DNA from: Phil1 sp964600045
GTDB taxonomy: Bacteria; Bacillota; Clostridia; Christensenellales; CAG-138
DNA length: 19,961 bases
Assembly: GCA_964600045.1 (NCBI GenBank)
Contig: CAZRHS010000030.1
Coordinates: forward strand, 1 to 19,961
Direction of reading: 5' to 3'
A model generated the notes under the pieces. That model ran no database searches, was not told the origin of the DNA, and saw nothing but the letters and a program-made list of their open reading frames with translations. Below, in pieces: positions 6,241-14,879 of this stretch (position 1 is its first letter; each line of letters opens with the position of its first letter). Position numbers and translations under genes: made by a program.

Positions 6241-7254
6241 TTATGAAAATGTAAACGATGTGCGGTGATTCCAAAGCTCACCCTTTTTAAGTATGGGCTT
6301 TTCAAAGCCTATGCAGGCCATTGCGTTGGGGTAGTATTGCGTTTCAAGGCAAAGCGCGCAACGAGGAGAGTAAATTGCCCCGTTTTTGCCGCGCCGCTCG
6401 GTTAATACGTTTGCCGTGTATAGCTGCAAGCCGGGAAGCGTTGTGCGCACGCTCATCGTTATGCCGGATTTGTCGCCGCAGAGCACCGCCGCCGGTTCCC
6501 CATTAAGGCAGAAATTGTGGTCATATCCGCCGCAGTTTTTAAGCTGTATGCTGTCGGAGCATATATCCTGCCCCACGGGCTTTGCCGCACGAAAGTCAAA
6601 GGGAGTTCCTTCAACCTGCAGTCGTTTACCAGTGGGCAGAGTGGCACTGCTGTTTTCCAAAAACTCATCGGCGTTAATCATAAGCGTGTGCCCTAATACG
6701 GAGCCAGAACCATTCAGGTTAAAATAGCTGTGGTTCGTCATGCTGCAGAGCGTATCTTCGTCGCTTGTCGCCTCGTATTCAATCGTTAGTGTGCTGCCGT
6801 TTATGCGGTAGCTTACGGCGGCGCTGAGCGTGCCGGGGTAGCCCTCCTCACCGTCGGGTGATATGCGCTCAAAGCGAATGCCGTCGGGCAGTATTTTGGC
6901 GTTCCAGATGCGCTTATCAAAGCCGCGTATGCCGCCGTGCAGATGGTTTTCCCCGTCGTTTTTGGCAAGGGTGTACCTTTTCCCATTCAGCTTGAATTCC
7001 GCCCCGCCTATGCGGTTGCCTACGCGCCCTACGCACGCGCCGAGATATCCGTCGTTTTCCTCATATTCCTTCAGCGTATCGTACCCAAGCACCACGTCCG
7101 TCCGCGCTCCACCCTTATTTACCCAAATTGAGCGAATTGTCGCGCCGTATTCCATAACCTCAACGGCTATTTGGCCGTTGTCCGCAATATAGCTGAAAAC
7201 GCTTGTGCCGTCCGATGTTGCGCCGAACTGCCGCTTATCAATTGAGATTTGCAT
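6241..7254 (-). CDS. galM: Aldose 1-epimerase (mutarotase)
   Basis: Interconverts alpha and beta anomers of hexoses, usually galactose or glucose, ahead of the Leloir pathway; cytosolic beta-sandwich enzyme. The 337 residues match the family. Catalytic residues can be placed: His104/His106 in ENHLHGG, the general acid His175 in TNHSYFNL, the conserved YDHNFCL segment (244-250) and the general base Glu304 in CLETQYYPNA. The family's NRIGGAEFKLNGKRYTLAKN stretch (80-99) is also present. The ATG has a GAGGT-type site about nine bases upstream. It is a single-gene unit with its own promoter (7290-7317) and terminator; no other gal gene lies nearby. The true sugar substrate is not certain, as mutarotase homologues of this size also act on other aldoses. 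Confidence 0.95.
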   Translation of the reverse strand: MQISIDKRQFGATSDGTSVFSYIADNGQIAVEVMEYGATIRSIWVNKGGARTDVVLGYDTLKEYEENDGYLGACVGRVGNRIGGAEFKLNGKRYTLAKNDGENHLHGGIRGFDKRIWNAKILPDGIRFERISPDGEEGYPGTLSAAVSYRINGSTLTIEYEATSDEDTLCSMTNHSYFNLNGSGSVLGHTLMINADEFLENSSATLPTGKRLQVEGTPFDFRAAKPVGQDICSDSIQLKNCGGYDHNFCLNGEPAAVLCGDKSGITMSVRTTLPGLQLYTANVLTERRGKNGAIYSPRCALCLETQYYPNAMACIGFEKPILKKGELWNHRTSFTFS

Positions 7255-7289
7255 GGCCTTTACCTCAAATTATAAGAAATTCTCGCTTA

Positions 7290-7317
7290 ATTATACGCTG
7301 TTTTCTCCCGTTTGCAA
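7290..7317 (-). promoter_or_regulatory. galM promoter with an overlapping palindrome
   Basis: On the minus strand TTGCAA (plus 7312-7317) and a perfect TATAAT (plus 7290-7295) with a 16-base spacer. The -35 lies at the centre of a perfect 14-base palindrome, CCGTTTGCAAACGG (7308-7321), a likely operator for a dimeric regulator. Confidence 0.65.
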
Positions 7318-7373
7318 ACGGAGGGAATGGCGGAGCAATATAATGCCTGTATGTTGCTTTGTCGGAAAAAGTA

Positions 7374-7402
7374 TGGAAACGAACATCATCAGATGATAGA
7401 AT
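7374..7402 (+). promoter_or_regulatory. Possible promoter of the two-component genes
   Basis: TGGAAA (7374-7379, 4 of 6) and TAGAAT (7397-7402, 5 of 6) with a 17-base spacer, about 47 bases before the response-regulator ATG. A short inverted repeat, ATCAT/ATGAT, lies at 7385-7397 inside the spacer. A modest match; other start sites are possible. Confidence 0.4.
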
Positions 7403-7448
7403 AAATTAACGTAAGTGCCGCGGACGAAAACGCGGGAGGGAGCGGATT

Positions 7449-8123
7449 ATGTACCGATTGCTTATAATAGAGGACGATGCGGGAATTGCCGGGGCGATTA
7501 AGGCGCAGGCGGAAACATGGAACATGCAGGTTGAGTGCGTTAAGAATTTCAGAAACGTAATGGCCGAGTTCGCCCAATTTGATCCCCATATAGTTTTATT
7601 GGATATTTCATTGCCGTTTTTCAACGGCTATCATTGGTGCGGAGAAATTCGCCGCGTTTCAAAGGTGCCCATAATATTCATTTCCTCCGCAGCCGATAAT
7701 ATGAACATGGTGATGGCCATGAACATGGGCGCGGACGATTTTATAGCTAAGCCCTTTGACCAAAGTGTGCTTATGGCAAAGCTTCAGGCGCTGCTTAGAA
7801 GGGCGTATGATTTTGCCTCGTCAGCGCCGCTTATTGAGCACCGCGGTGCCATGCTTAATACAGGCGAGAGCACATTAACCTATAACGGCGAAAAGATACA
7901 GCTTTCAAAAAACGAGTTTAGAATTCTTGTTACTCTGCTTAAAAATAAGGGCAAGGTGGTAAGCCGGGAAAAGCTTATGGAGGCCCTTTGGGAAACGGAC
8001 AGCTTTGTTGATGAAAATACGCTTTCCGTAAACGTGAACAGGCTCCGCAAGCGCCTTTCCGCCGCGGGACTTGAAAACTTTATAACCACCAAATTCGGGG
8101 AAGGATACCTGATTGAAGGGTAA
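7449..8123 (+). CDS. BceR-like response regulator (OmpR/PhoB family)
   Basis: A 224-residue DNA-binding response regulator. The receiver domain (1-115) has the acidic pair Asp9/Asp10, the phosphorylation site Asp52 in LLDISLP, Ser79/Ser80 and Lys101 in the KPFD motif. The C-terminal winged helix (about 130-224) shows NEFRILVTLLKNKGKVVSREKLMEALW and the final NVNRLRKRL and GEGYLI motifs. It is followed nine bases later by its kinase gene and then by an ABC transporter pair, the arrangement of bacitracin- and peptide-sensing Bce modules. A purine-rich GGGAGGGAGCGG region before the ATG serves as ribosome-binding site. It probably activates the transporter operon through the operator at 9128-9141. 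Confidence 0.93.
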   Translation: MYRLLIIEDDAGIAGAIKAQAETWNMQVECVKNFRNVMAEFAQFDPHIVLLDISLPFFNGYHWCGEIRRVSKVPIIFISSAADNMNMVMAMNMGADDFIAKPFDQSVLMAKLQALLRRAYDFASSAPLIEHRGAMLNTGESTLTYNGEKIQLSKNEFRILVTLLKNKGKVVSREKLMEALWETDSFVDENTLSVNVNRLRKRLSAAGLENFITTKFGEGYLIEG

Positions 8124-8132
8124 GGTGCTACT

Positions 8133-9122
8133 ATGAATCTGCTTTTGAAATACATCCGGCAGCGGTGCCGCGTTTTTATGGCATTCGGCTTGTTCGCGGT
8201 TATTTTTGCTATAAGCTTTCTGCTTTATGATTTGCCTGTGCAGGCCGTGCTGTACCCGATGCTCCTTTGTGCCGCCGCGGGCATTTTTGCGCTGGTGTGC
8301 GATTTTATTAAAGTTAAGCGGGAGCATAATGAGCTTTGCCGCATAAAGAGCATTGATGATGCGTATACCGCGGATTATACGTTTGAAGGGGACATATTGG
8401 GCGAGGACTATCGCGATATTATTCGTCGGCTTTCGGAAGAGCATTTTGAATATAAGTCCCAAACGGGCCGCCAGTATTCGGACATGGTCGATTACTATAC
8501 CGTGTGGGCGCATCAGATAAAAACGCCCATAGCCTCCATGCGCCTTACTCTTCAAAACGAGGATTCAGCCCTTTCAAGAAAGCTTACGGCGGACCTTTGC
8601 CGCGTTGAACAGTATGTTGAAATGGTGCTTACTTTCCTTAGGCTTAATTCCGAAAGCACGGATTATATTTTTAAGGAATACGACCTTGACGCAATCGTTA
8701 AATCCGCGGTTAAAAAGTTTTCCTATGAGTTTATAACAAGAAAACTGACACTTGTTTATGAGCCGCTGAACACAAGGATTGTTACGGACGAGCGCTGGCT
8801 TTCGTTCGTAATCGAGCAGGTTTTGTCAAACGCATTGAAGTATACCCCGTCGGGCAGCATCACAATTTCGCTTGTAAACGGCAAAACGCTGCGCATAAAG
8901 GACACCGGCATAGGCATAGCGGCATCTGATCTGCCGAGAATATTCGAAAACGGCTACACCGGCTATAACGGCCGCATGGACAAAAAATCAAGCGGCATAG
9001 GATTGTATCTTTGCCGCAGAATCTGCGCAAATCTCGGCCACACAATCTCGGCCGAATCGGTTGTTGACAAGGGAACGGCGATTGATATAAACCTTTCGCA
9101 GACGAAGATACAGCCTGAATAA
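8133..9122 (+). CDS. BceS-like intramembrane-sensing histidine kinase
   Basis: A 329-residue kinase of the short-loop, intramembrane-sensing type. Two membrane helices (about 14-32 and 37-58) are joined by only a few extracellular residues, so it has no sensor domain of its own; in this family the signal comes from the partner ABC transporter. The phospho-acceptor is His127 in VWAHQIKTPIASMRL. The ATPase domain shows the N box (EQVLSNALKYTPSG), the G1 box (IKDTGIGI), the F-box region (LPRIFENGYTGYNGR) and the G2 box (SSGIGLYLCRRI). The transporter and the regulator in the same cluster are its expected partners. Start chosen at the ATG after a weak AAGG site. Family assignment is firm; the inducing compound is unknown. 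Confidence 0.93.
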   Translation: MNLLLKYIRQRCRVFMAFGLFAVIFAISFLLYDLPVQAVLYPMLLCAAAGIFALVCDFIKVKREHNELCRIKSIDDAYTADYTFEGDILGEDYRDIIRRLSEEHFEYKSQTGRQYSDMVDYYTVWAHQIKTPIASMRLTLQNEDSALSRKLTADLCRVEQYVEMVLTFLRLNSESTDYIFKEYDLDAIVKSAVKKFSYEFITRKLTLVYEPLNTRIVTDERWLSFVIEQVLSNALKYTPSGSITISLVNGKTLRIKDTGIGIAASDLPRIFENGYTGYNGRMDKKSSGIGLYLCRRICANLGHTISAESVVDKGTAIDINLSQTKIQPE

Positions 9123-9127
9123 ACTTC

Positions 9128-9141
9128 TTACATAACTGTTA
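9128..9141 (+). promoter_or_regulatory. Putative BceR-type operator upstream of the transporter genes
   Basis: TTACA (9128-9132), four bases, then TGTTA (9137-9141): an inverted repeat close to the TNACA-N4-TGTNA pattern reported, as I recall, for Bacillus BceR-type regulators. It lies in the 115-base gap between the kinase and the ATPase gene, 97 bases before the ATPase ATG. A further CTTACA/TGTAAG pair (9127-9132 and 9158-9163) overlaps it. The best -10 candidate downstream is GATAAT (9197-9202), without a good -35, as expected of an activator-dependent promoter. A small hairpin (9180-9196) precedes it. Confidence 0.5.
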
Positions 9142-9237
9142 GATTTTTCGGGGCATTTGTAAGCCTAATCGATGGCGAGGCAAAAGCCCTTTTTGCGATA
9201 ATGATAACAGAAATCATAAAAGGAGGATTTTTGTTAT

Positions 9238-10002
9238 ATGAATATATTAAGCGTAAACGGCGTACAGAAAATATACACAAGCCGTTTCGGCGCGAATAAG
9301 GTGGAGGCGCTTAAAAGCGTTACGTTCAATGTTGAGCAGGGCGAGTACGTGGCCATTATGGGCGAATCCGGCTCCGGCAAAACAACTCTTCTGAACATAC
9401 TGGCGGCGCTTGATAAGCCAACCTCAGGCAACGTTATTATTGACGGCAACGATATTTCAAAAATTAAGGAATCCCAAATCGCCGCGTTTCGCAGGGATAA
9501 TCTCGGCTTTGTGTTTCAGGAATTCAATCTGCTTGATACGTTCAGCGCGGAGGACAATATATATCTGCCGCTGGTGCTTGCGGGCAAAAGCTATAAGGAA
9601 ATGCATAAACGCCTTGAGCCCATCGCGGCCCAGCTTGGCATTACGAGTATATTGAAAAAATATCCTTATGAAATATCCGGCGGTCAGAAGCAGCGCGTGG
9701 CGGTGGCCAGGGCCCTTATATCGCACCCCAAGCTTATTCTTGCCGATGAGCCTACCGGAGCCCTTGATTCAAAGGCAACGGATGAGCTGCTAACCCTTTT
9801 TAAGGAGATAAACAATTCCGGCCAAACCATTCTTATGGTAACCCATTCCGTTAAGGCGGCAAGCCACGCCGGGCGCGTTCTGTTCATAAAGGACGGGGAG
9901 GTGTACCACCAGATTTATCGCGGAAACAGCACAAACGAGCAGCTTTATCAAATGATTTCGGATACCCTTACCATGCTTGCGGCAGGAGGAAGCAGGGCAT
10001 GA
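9238..10002 (+). CDS. BceA-like ABC transporter ATPase
   Basis: A 254-residue ATPase of the macrolide/peptide (MacB-type) ABC class. It powers the paired permease, probably to free lipid-II-cycle intermediates from antimicrobial peptides and to signal drug load to the kinase. Motifs in order: Walker A GESGSGKTT (42-50), Q-loop FVFQEFNLLD, signature ISGGQKQRVAVARAL, Walker B LILADEPTGALD with the catalytic Glu, and the H-loop VTHS. An AGGAGG site lies 11 bases before the ATG. Its last codons overlap the permease start by four bases (ATGA), so the two are translationally coupled. The upstream gap carries a BceR-like operator. Confidence 0.95.
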   Translation: MNILSVNGVQKIYTSRFGANKVEALKSVTFNVEQGEYVAIMGESGSGKTTLLNILAALDKPTSGNVIIDGNDISKIKESQIAAFRRDNLGFVFQEFNLLDTFSAEDNIYLPLVLAGKSYKEMHKRLEPIAAQLGITSILKKYPYEISGGQKQRVAVARALISHPKLILADEPTGALDSKATDELLTLFKEINNSGQTILMVTHSVKAASHAGRVLFIKDGEVYHQIYRGNSTNEQLYQMISDTLTMLAAGGSRA

Positions 10003-12071
10003 AAATGGGCTTTTATCCTAAGATAGCGTGGGACGGGATAAAGAAAAACAGGCGCTTCTATATTCCGTACATACTAACCTGCGTAGGCATGATTATGATG
10101 TATTATATAATTCATCATCTTGCCGGCATGCCCGCGTTAAGAAATATGTCCGGCGGCAATTCGGTAAAACTGATATTGGGCTTCGGCTGCTGGATAGTGG
10201 CCCTGTTCGCCCTTATATTCCTTTTTTATTCAAATTCGTTCCTTATGCGCAGAAGAAAAAAGGAGTTCGGGCTTTATAATATGCTTGGCATGGGCAAGGG
10301 CAACCTTTGCCGGCTGCTCCTTTGGGAAAGCCTTATTCTTTTCCTTATCTCAATGGCAGGCGGACTTGTGTGCGGCATTCTGCTTTCAAAAACGGCGGAG
10401 CTTATAATGGTCAGAATGCTTGAAGGGGACGTTACCTACGGCATGATAATTTATGCCGATGCATTCAGGGACACGTGGTTTATTTTTGCGGCCATTTTCG
10501 CGCTTATTTTCATAAAAGGACTTATTACCGTATCAAAATCCGGCGCAATAACGCTTGCAAAAAGCGAAAGCGTGGGCGAAAAGCCGCCAAAGGCGAATTA
10601 CGTGCTTGGCATAGCGGGAGCTTTGCTGCTTATAGTGGCCTACTATATAGCCGTTTCAATCAAAAACCCGCTTACGGCCATGGTTTGGTTCTTTATAGCC
10701 GTATGCCTTGTTATAGTGGCAACGTATCTGCTGTTTATATCCGGCTCCGTAACGCTTTGCCGCCTGCTTCAGAAGAACAAGCGCTATTATTATCGGAAAA
10801 ACCATTTCGTTTCCGTTTCAAGCATGGTTTACCGCATGAAGCGCAACGGCGCGGGCTTAGCTTCTATATGCATTCTAAGCACTATGGTTCTTGTGATTGT
10901 TATGGGCGCGGGCACGCTTTATATAGGCAAGGAGGAAAGCCTGAATACGCGCTATCCTCACGATATATCAGCTTCGATAGAATACATACCGTATGTGTTC
11001 GAAGGATTTGACCCCGAAAATGAGAGCATAAAGCCTTATGAAGAGGAGAGCCTTAATGAATACTGCGGCCGGATTGACGCGGTGCTGAGCGAATACGGCA
11101 TTGAGACGGAAAATGTTGAGCAAACCCTGAGCGTTACCGCGAACGGCGTACTGAAAGACGGCTTGCTTTCATTTGATCCCGTTGATACGCAAACTATGGA
11201 TTACTCCGTGAGAATCCAGCTTATACCGCTGAGCGTGTACAATGCCTGCATGAACACTAACGAAACGCTTGAGAGCGGGGAAGTGTTTATATACTGCGTA
11301 AGCACAAACTTTGATGAGAGTAGCATCAATCTGCCCGACGGAACCGTTTTAACCGTTAAGGAACAGCTGAAGAGCATTATGGGCAGCGAGGATTCCATAA
11401 AATACGCAATTTCAACCGTATTTATCGTTACCGACGAAGTAGAGTCGCTTACCGAAAAGTTCAATGCGGAGCTTAGCCGCATTTCGTCGGGATCAAGGTG
11501 CCGCTTTAAGCTGGGCTATGCCTTTGATACAAATGCTTCAGCCGAAACGCAGGCGGAGCTTTGCGAAAAAATTACCGCCGAGATACAGAGCTATATAGGC
11601 GAAAGCGGAAGCTACAGCTACAGCGTTGAGAACAAGCAGGCTGAGAGCGCGGATTTTTACGGCATATACGGCGGAATATTCCTGCTGGGTGTTTTCCTTT
11701 CGGTCGTGTTTATAGCCGCAACCGTTTTGATTATCTATTATAAGCAGGTAACGGAGGGGTATGAGGACGAGAAAAGGTTTGAGATTATGCGGAATGTGGG
11801 CATGAGCAAAGAGGACATCCGAAAGAATGTCAATTCCCAAATGCTAACCGTGTTCGCGCTTCCGCTTATAACCGCGGCGGTTCATACGGCCTTTGCTTTC
11901 CCCATTGTGCAAAAGATGATAGAGATGTTTAATCTTAATAATGCTTTGCTTTCGCTTGCCGTTACGGCAACGGCGATTGTGGTATTTGCGGTTTTCTACG
12001 TCATCGTGTATAAAATAACATCGAACGCGTATTACGCCATAGTAAGCGGAAAAAGCGGGAAAAAGAACTGA
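9999..12071 (+). CDS. BceB-like FtsX-family ABC permease
   Basis: A 690-residue permease, the usual length for Bce-type transporters, expected in the membrane with a dimer of the adjacent ATPase and in complex with the kinase. It shows the ten-helix layout: helices from about residue 21 on, the FtsX-type turn FLMRRRKKEFGLYNMLGMGKGNLCRLLLWE (81-110), helix 7 near 288-309, a large extracellular domain of about 245 residues (311-556) that should decide ligand recognition, then helices 8-10 (about 557-582, 614-640, 655-672), with a second RRFEIMRNVGMS-like coupling segment (KRFEIMRNVGMSKEDI) after helix 8. The extracellular domain is the least conserved part of this family, so the substrate cannot be predicted. 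It overlaps the ATPase gene by four bases and converges on nrdG with a 27-base gap. Confidence 0.93.
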   Translation: MKMGFYPKIAWDGIKKNRRFYIPYILTCVGMIMMYYIIHHLAGMPALRNMSGGNSVKLILGFGCWIVALFALIFLFYSNSFLMRRRKKEFGLYNMLGMGKGNLCRLLLWESLILFLISMAGGLVCGILLSKTAELIMVRMLEGDVTYGMIIYADAFRDTWFIFAAIFALIFIKGLITVSKSGAITLAKSESVGEKPPKANYVLGIAGALLLIVAYYIAVSIKNPLTAMVWFFIAVCLVIVATYLLFISGSVTLCRLLQKNKRYYYRKNHFVSVSSMVYRMKRNGAGLASICILSTMVLVIVMGAGTLYIGKEESLNTRYPHDISASIEYIPYVFEGFDPENESIKPYEEESLNEYCGRIDAVLSEYGIETENVEQTLSVTANGVLKDGLLSFDPVDTQTMDYSVRIQLIPLSVYNACMNTNETLESGEVFIYCVSTNFDESSINLPDGTVLTVKEQLKSIMGSEDSIKYAISTVFIVTDEVESLTEKFNAELSRISSGSRCRFKLGYAFDTNASAETQAELCEKITAEIQSYIGESGSYSYSVENKQAESADFYGIYGGIFLLGVFLSVVFIAATVLIIYYKQVTEGYEDEKRFEIMRNVGMSKEDIRKNVNSQMLTVFALPLITAAVHTAFAFPIVQKMIEMFNLNNALLSLAVTATAIVVFAVFYVIVYKITSNAYYAIVSGKSGKKN

Positions 12072-12084
12072 TTGAATAACAAAG

Positions 12085-12128
12085 CGCGTGGCTTTGGATT
12101 AAACGAATCTTTCGTCCAAAACCACGCG
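12085..12128. terminator. Terminator hairpin that includes the end of nrdG
   Basis: Arms 12085-12098 and 12115-12128 are 14 bases each with a 16-base loop. On the minus strand all positions pair (one G-T wobble), and the right part of the structure is the last nine or so codons and stop of nrdG (stop at 12099-12101). The minus-strand tail is CTTTGTT, a weak T-run. On the plus strand it begins 13 bases after the permease stop and the tail is TCCTTCTTT. It is likely to serve both converging operons. Confidence 0.6.
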
Positions 12129-12623
12129 TCCTTCTTTAAGTGTGCGGCGCATGTTTATAATGCGCTGATTGTCGCTGCCGCGGAACATAATGCGCAAATT
12201 CTTGCGCTCCTCTATAAATTCCCCGTCAACAAGCGTGTCTATAAGGCTTAGTAGCTCATCCGTAGCCTCGCAGTGATACGCGCCCTTAAGCAAATCCCGC
12301 TCAAGCGTGCAGCCCGTGTAGCACCAAATATCCTTAGTCGGGTATTTTTCCCTAACCTTTCGAACAAAGGGCAGCAGCGCGCGCTGGTTGGGTATTTCCA
12401 TAGGCTCGCCGCCAAGCAGCGTAAGCCCGTTTATAAATTGGGGAGCGAGGGCCTCGATAAGCTCCCGCTCCGTGTTTTCGTCAAACGGATGCCCGTTTGT
12501 AAAGCTCCATGTTTCGGTATTGAAGCAGTTTTTGCAGTGGCGGTTGCAGCCGGAAACGAACAGCGTAACGCGTACGCCGATGCCGTTTGCGATGTCCGTC
12601 TTTTTTATTTCGCTGTAATACAT
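12099..12623 (-). CDS. nrdG: Anaerobic ribonucleotide reductase activating enzyme (radical SAM)
   Basis: A 174-residue radical-SAM activase that makes the glycyl radical on NrdD. The iron-sulfur cluster motif CNRHCKNC (Cys26, Cys30, Cys33) and the SAM-binding LLGGEP (69-74) are in place, and the FRGSDNQRIINMRRTL segment near the C-terminus is typical of the family. The ATG overlaps the nrdD stop by one base (TAATG), so it is translated by coupling; no strong ribosome-binding site is visible. Its last codons lie inside a long hairpin that probably ends transcription. Works strictly without oxygen. Confidence 0.96.
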   Translation of the reverse strand: MYYSEIKKTDIANGIGVRVTLFVSGCNRHCKNCFNTETWSFTNGHPFDENTERELIEALAPQFINGLTLLGGEPMEIPNQRALLPFVRKVREKYPTKDIWCYTGCTLERDLLKGAYHCEATDELLSLIDTLVDGEFIEERKNLRIMFRGSDNQRIINMRRTLKEGRVVLDERFV

Positions 12624-14821
12624 TATAAGTGCAGCACCCTGTCCTTAATTTCCTGCGTACGGCCCTGGTTCCAGTACTGCGTGCCTATGTAGCCGCAGGT
12701 GCGCCTGGCAACGTTCATGGTGTCCTGATCCTGGTTGCCGCACTGCGGGCAGGTCCAAACAAGCTTGCCGTCCTGCTCACGAATTTCTATTTCGCCGTCC
12801 CAGCCGCACTTCTGGCAATAGTCGCTCTTTGTATTAAGCTCGGCATAGATTATGTTGTCGTAAATAAAGCGCATAACCTGCAGCACGGCCTCAATATTGT
12901 TCTGCATGTCCGGAACCTCAACGTAGCTTATGGCGCCGCCGGGGGAAAGGTGCTGGAACTGCGCCTCAAAGCCAAGCTTTGTGAAGGCGTCTATCTTCTC
13001 GGTAACGTGCACGTGGTAGGAATTGGTTATATATCCCTTGTCCGTTACGCCCGGTATTATGCCAAAGCGCTTCTGCAGGCACTTTGCGAACTTATAGGTG
13101 GTGGATTCAAGCGGAGTGCCGTAAAGGGAATAATCTATGTTCTCCGCGTCTTTCCATTCCTTGCACTTGTCGTTCATCTTCTGCATTATCTGCAGCGCGA
13201 ACGGGGTCGCGGCGGGGTCGGTATGGCTGCGCCCGGTCATGTACTTAACGCATTCATAAAGTCCCGCGTAGCCCAGGGAAATGGTGGAGTAGCCGTTATA
13301 GAGCAGCTTGTCTATGGGTTCGCCCTTCTTAAGGCGCGCGCAGGCACCGTATTGCCAAAGTATGGGCGCGGCGTCGCTCAGCGTACCTTTCAGGCGGTTG
13401 TGCCTATATTGCAGCGCCCTGTGGCAAAGCTCCAGCCTTTCTTCAAATATTTTCCAGAATTTATCAACGTTGCCGCCGGACGAAAGCGCCACATCGGGCA
13501 GATTGATTGTAACAACGCCCTGGTTAAAGCGGCCGTAATACTTGTGCTTGCCGGGCTCGTAGTTGCCGGCGTTTGCAATGTTGCCTATGCCGTTGTCGGT
13601 AAACCTGTCCGGCGTAAGGAAGCTGCGGCAGCCCATGCAGGTGTAAACATCGCCCTTAAGCTCGCGCATCTTTTTGGCGGATATATAGTCCGGCACCATG
13701 CGCTTCGCGGTGCACTTGGCCGCAAGCTCGGTAAGGTAATAATAGGGGGAATCGGGATAAATATTGTCCTCGTCAAGCGTATATATAAGCTTGGGGAAGG
13801 CAGGCGTTACCCAAACGCCCTTTTCGTTCTTAACGCCCTGGTAGCGCTGAAGCAGCGTTTCTTCTATTACAAGGGCAAGGTCCTTCTTCTCCTGCTCATT
13901 CTTAGCCTCGCCAAGATACATGGAAACGGTTACGAACGGGGCCTGGCCGTTTGTGGTAAGGAGCGTTACAACCTGATACTGTATCGTCTGTACGCCGCGG
14001 CGGATTTCCTCCCTGAGGCGTTTTTCAACTATTTCGGCTATTTTGCTTTCGTCCTTCGCAACGCCAAGATCCTCTGTTTCGGCCTCTACCTGGCGGCGGA
14101 TCTTCTGGCGGGAAACGTCTACAAACGGGGCAAGATGCGCAAGCGATATGCTCTGCCCGCCGTATTGGTTGGATGCTACCTGCGCTATAATCTGCGTTGC
14201 AATGTTGCAGGCCGTTGAAAAGCTGTGCGGCCTTTCTATAAGGGTACCGGTTATAACGGTGCCGTTCTGCAGCATATCCTCAAGGTTTACAAGGTCGCAG
14301 TTGTGCATGTGCTGCGCGAAATAGTCCGTGTCGTGAAAATGTATAATGCCCTCGTTGTGCGCGTCCACTATTTCCTTGGGCAGGAGTATACGGTTGGTTA
14401 TATCGCGCGAAACCTCGCCCGCCATATAGTCCCTTTGGGTGGAGTTCACAACGGGGTTCTTGTTTGAATTCTCCTGCTTAGCCTCTTCGTTGTTGCATTC
14501 GATAAGGCTAAGTATCTTATCGTCGGTGGTGTTGGACTGGCGAACAAGGGTGCGCGTATAGCGATAGGTAATATAGTTCTTTGCAACCTCAAACGCGCCG
14601 TGCGCCATTATCTGCTTTTCAACCATGTCCTGCACTTCCTCAACGCTCGGCGAACGGCCCAGCTTTTCGCAGCTGAGCACAACGCTTTCCGCTATGCGCT
14701 GAATCTGTATCGGAGTCATGCGAATGCTTTCGTCAACGGTGTCGTTGGCCTTGCTTATGGCAACGATTATTTTTGAAATATCGAACGCGGCCTCGGAGCC
14801 GTTGCGCTTGATTATCTTCAT
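12623..14821 (-). CDS. nrdD: Anaerobic (class III) ribonucleoside-triphosphate reductase
   Basis: Reduces ribonucleoside triphosphates to dNTPs under anaerobic conditions using a glycyl radical. The start at 14821 (732 residues) is preferred: AGGAGG lies nine bases upstream, whereas a TTG three codons earlier abuts that site. Residues 1-90 are an ATP-cone allosteric domain (MKIIKRNGSEAAFDISKIIVAISKAN). The barrel core includes HFHDTDYFAQHMHNCDLVNLEDML, TCMGCRSFL and HLSPGGAISYVEVP. The C-terminus has the zinc site (Cys669, Cys672, Cys691, Cys694) and the radical site Gly710 in RRTCGYIG. It is the first gene of an nrdD-nrdG operon under two NrdR boxes. No class I or II reductase lies in the window. 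Confidence 0.97.
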   Translation of the reverse strand: MKIIKRNGSEAAFDISKIIVAISKANDTVDESIRMTPIQIQRIAESVVLSCEKLGRSPSVEEVQDMVEKQIMAHGAFEVAKNYITYRYTRTLVRQSNTTDDKILSLIECNNEEAKQENSNKNPVVNSTQRDYMAGEVSRDITNRILLPKEIVDAHNEGIIHFHDTDYFAQHMHNCDLVNLEDMLQNGTVITGTLIERPHSFSTACNIATQIIAQVASNQYGGQSISLAHLAPFVDVSRQKIRRQVEAETEDLGVAKDESKIAEIVEKRLREEIRRGVQTIQYQVVTLLTTNGQAPFVTVSMYLGEAKNEQEKKDLALVIEETLLQRYQGVKNEKGVWVTPAFPKLIYTLDEDNIYPDSPYYYLTELAAKCTAKRMVPDYISAKKMRELKGDVYTCMGCRSFLTPDRFTDNGIGNIANAGNYEPGKHKYYGRFNQGVVTINLPDVALSSGGNVDKFWKIFEERLELCHRALQYRHNRLKGTLSDAAPILWQYGACARLKKGEPIDKLLYNGYSTISLGYAGLYECVKYMTGRSHTDPAATPFALQIMQKMNDKCKEWKDAENIDYSLYGTPLESTTYKFAKCLQKRFGIIPGVTDKGYITNSYHVHVTEKIDAFTKLGFEAQFQHLSPGGAISYVEVPDMQNNIEAVLQVMRFIYDNIIYAELNTKSDYCQKCGWDGEIEIREQDGKLVWTCPQCGNQDQDTMNVARRTCGYIGTQYWNQGRTQEIKDRVLHL

Positions 14822-14879
14822 GAAAAGCAACCTCCTGCGATTGATGGATCTCCCTTATTATATGCGCGTAAAATCTGTT

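Noticed and set aside
12629..14218. A 529-codon open frame on the plus strand, antisense to nrdD
   Set aside because: It mirrors the codon pattern of nrdD, has no ribosome-binding site or promoter, and its product has no recognisable domain, whereas nrdD is unmistakable.
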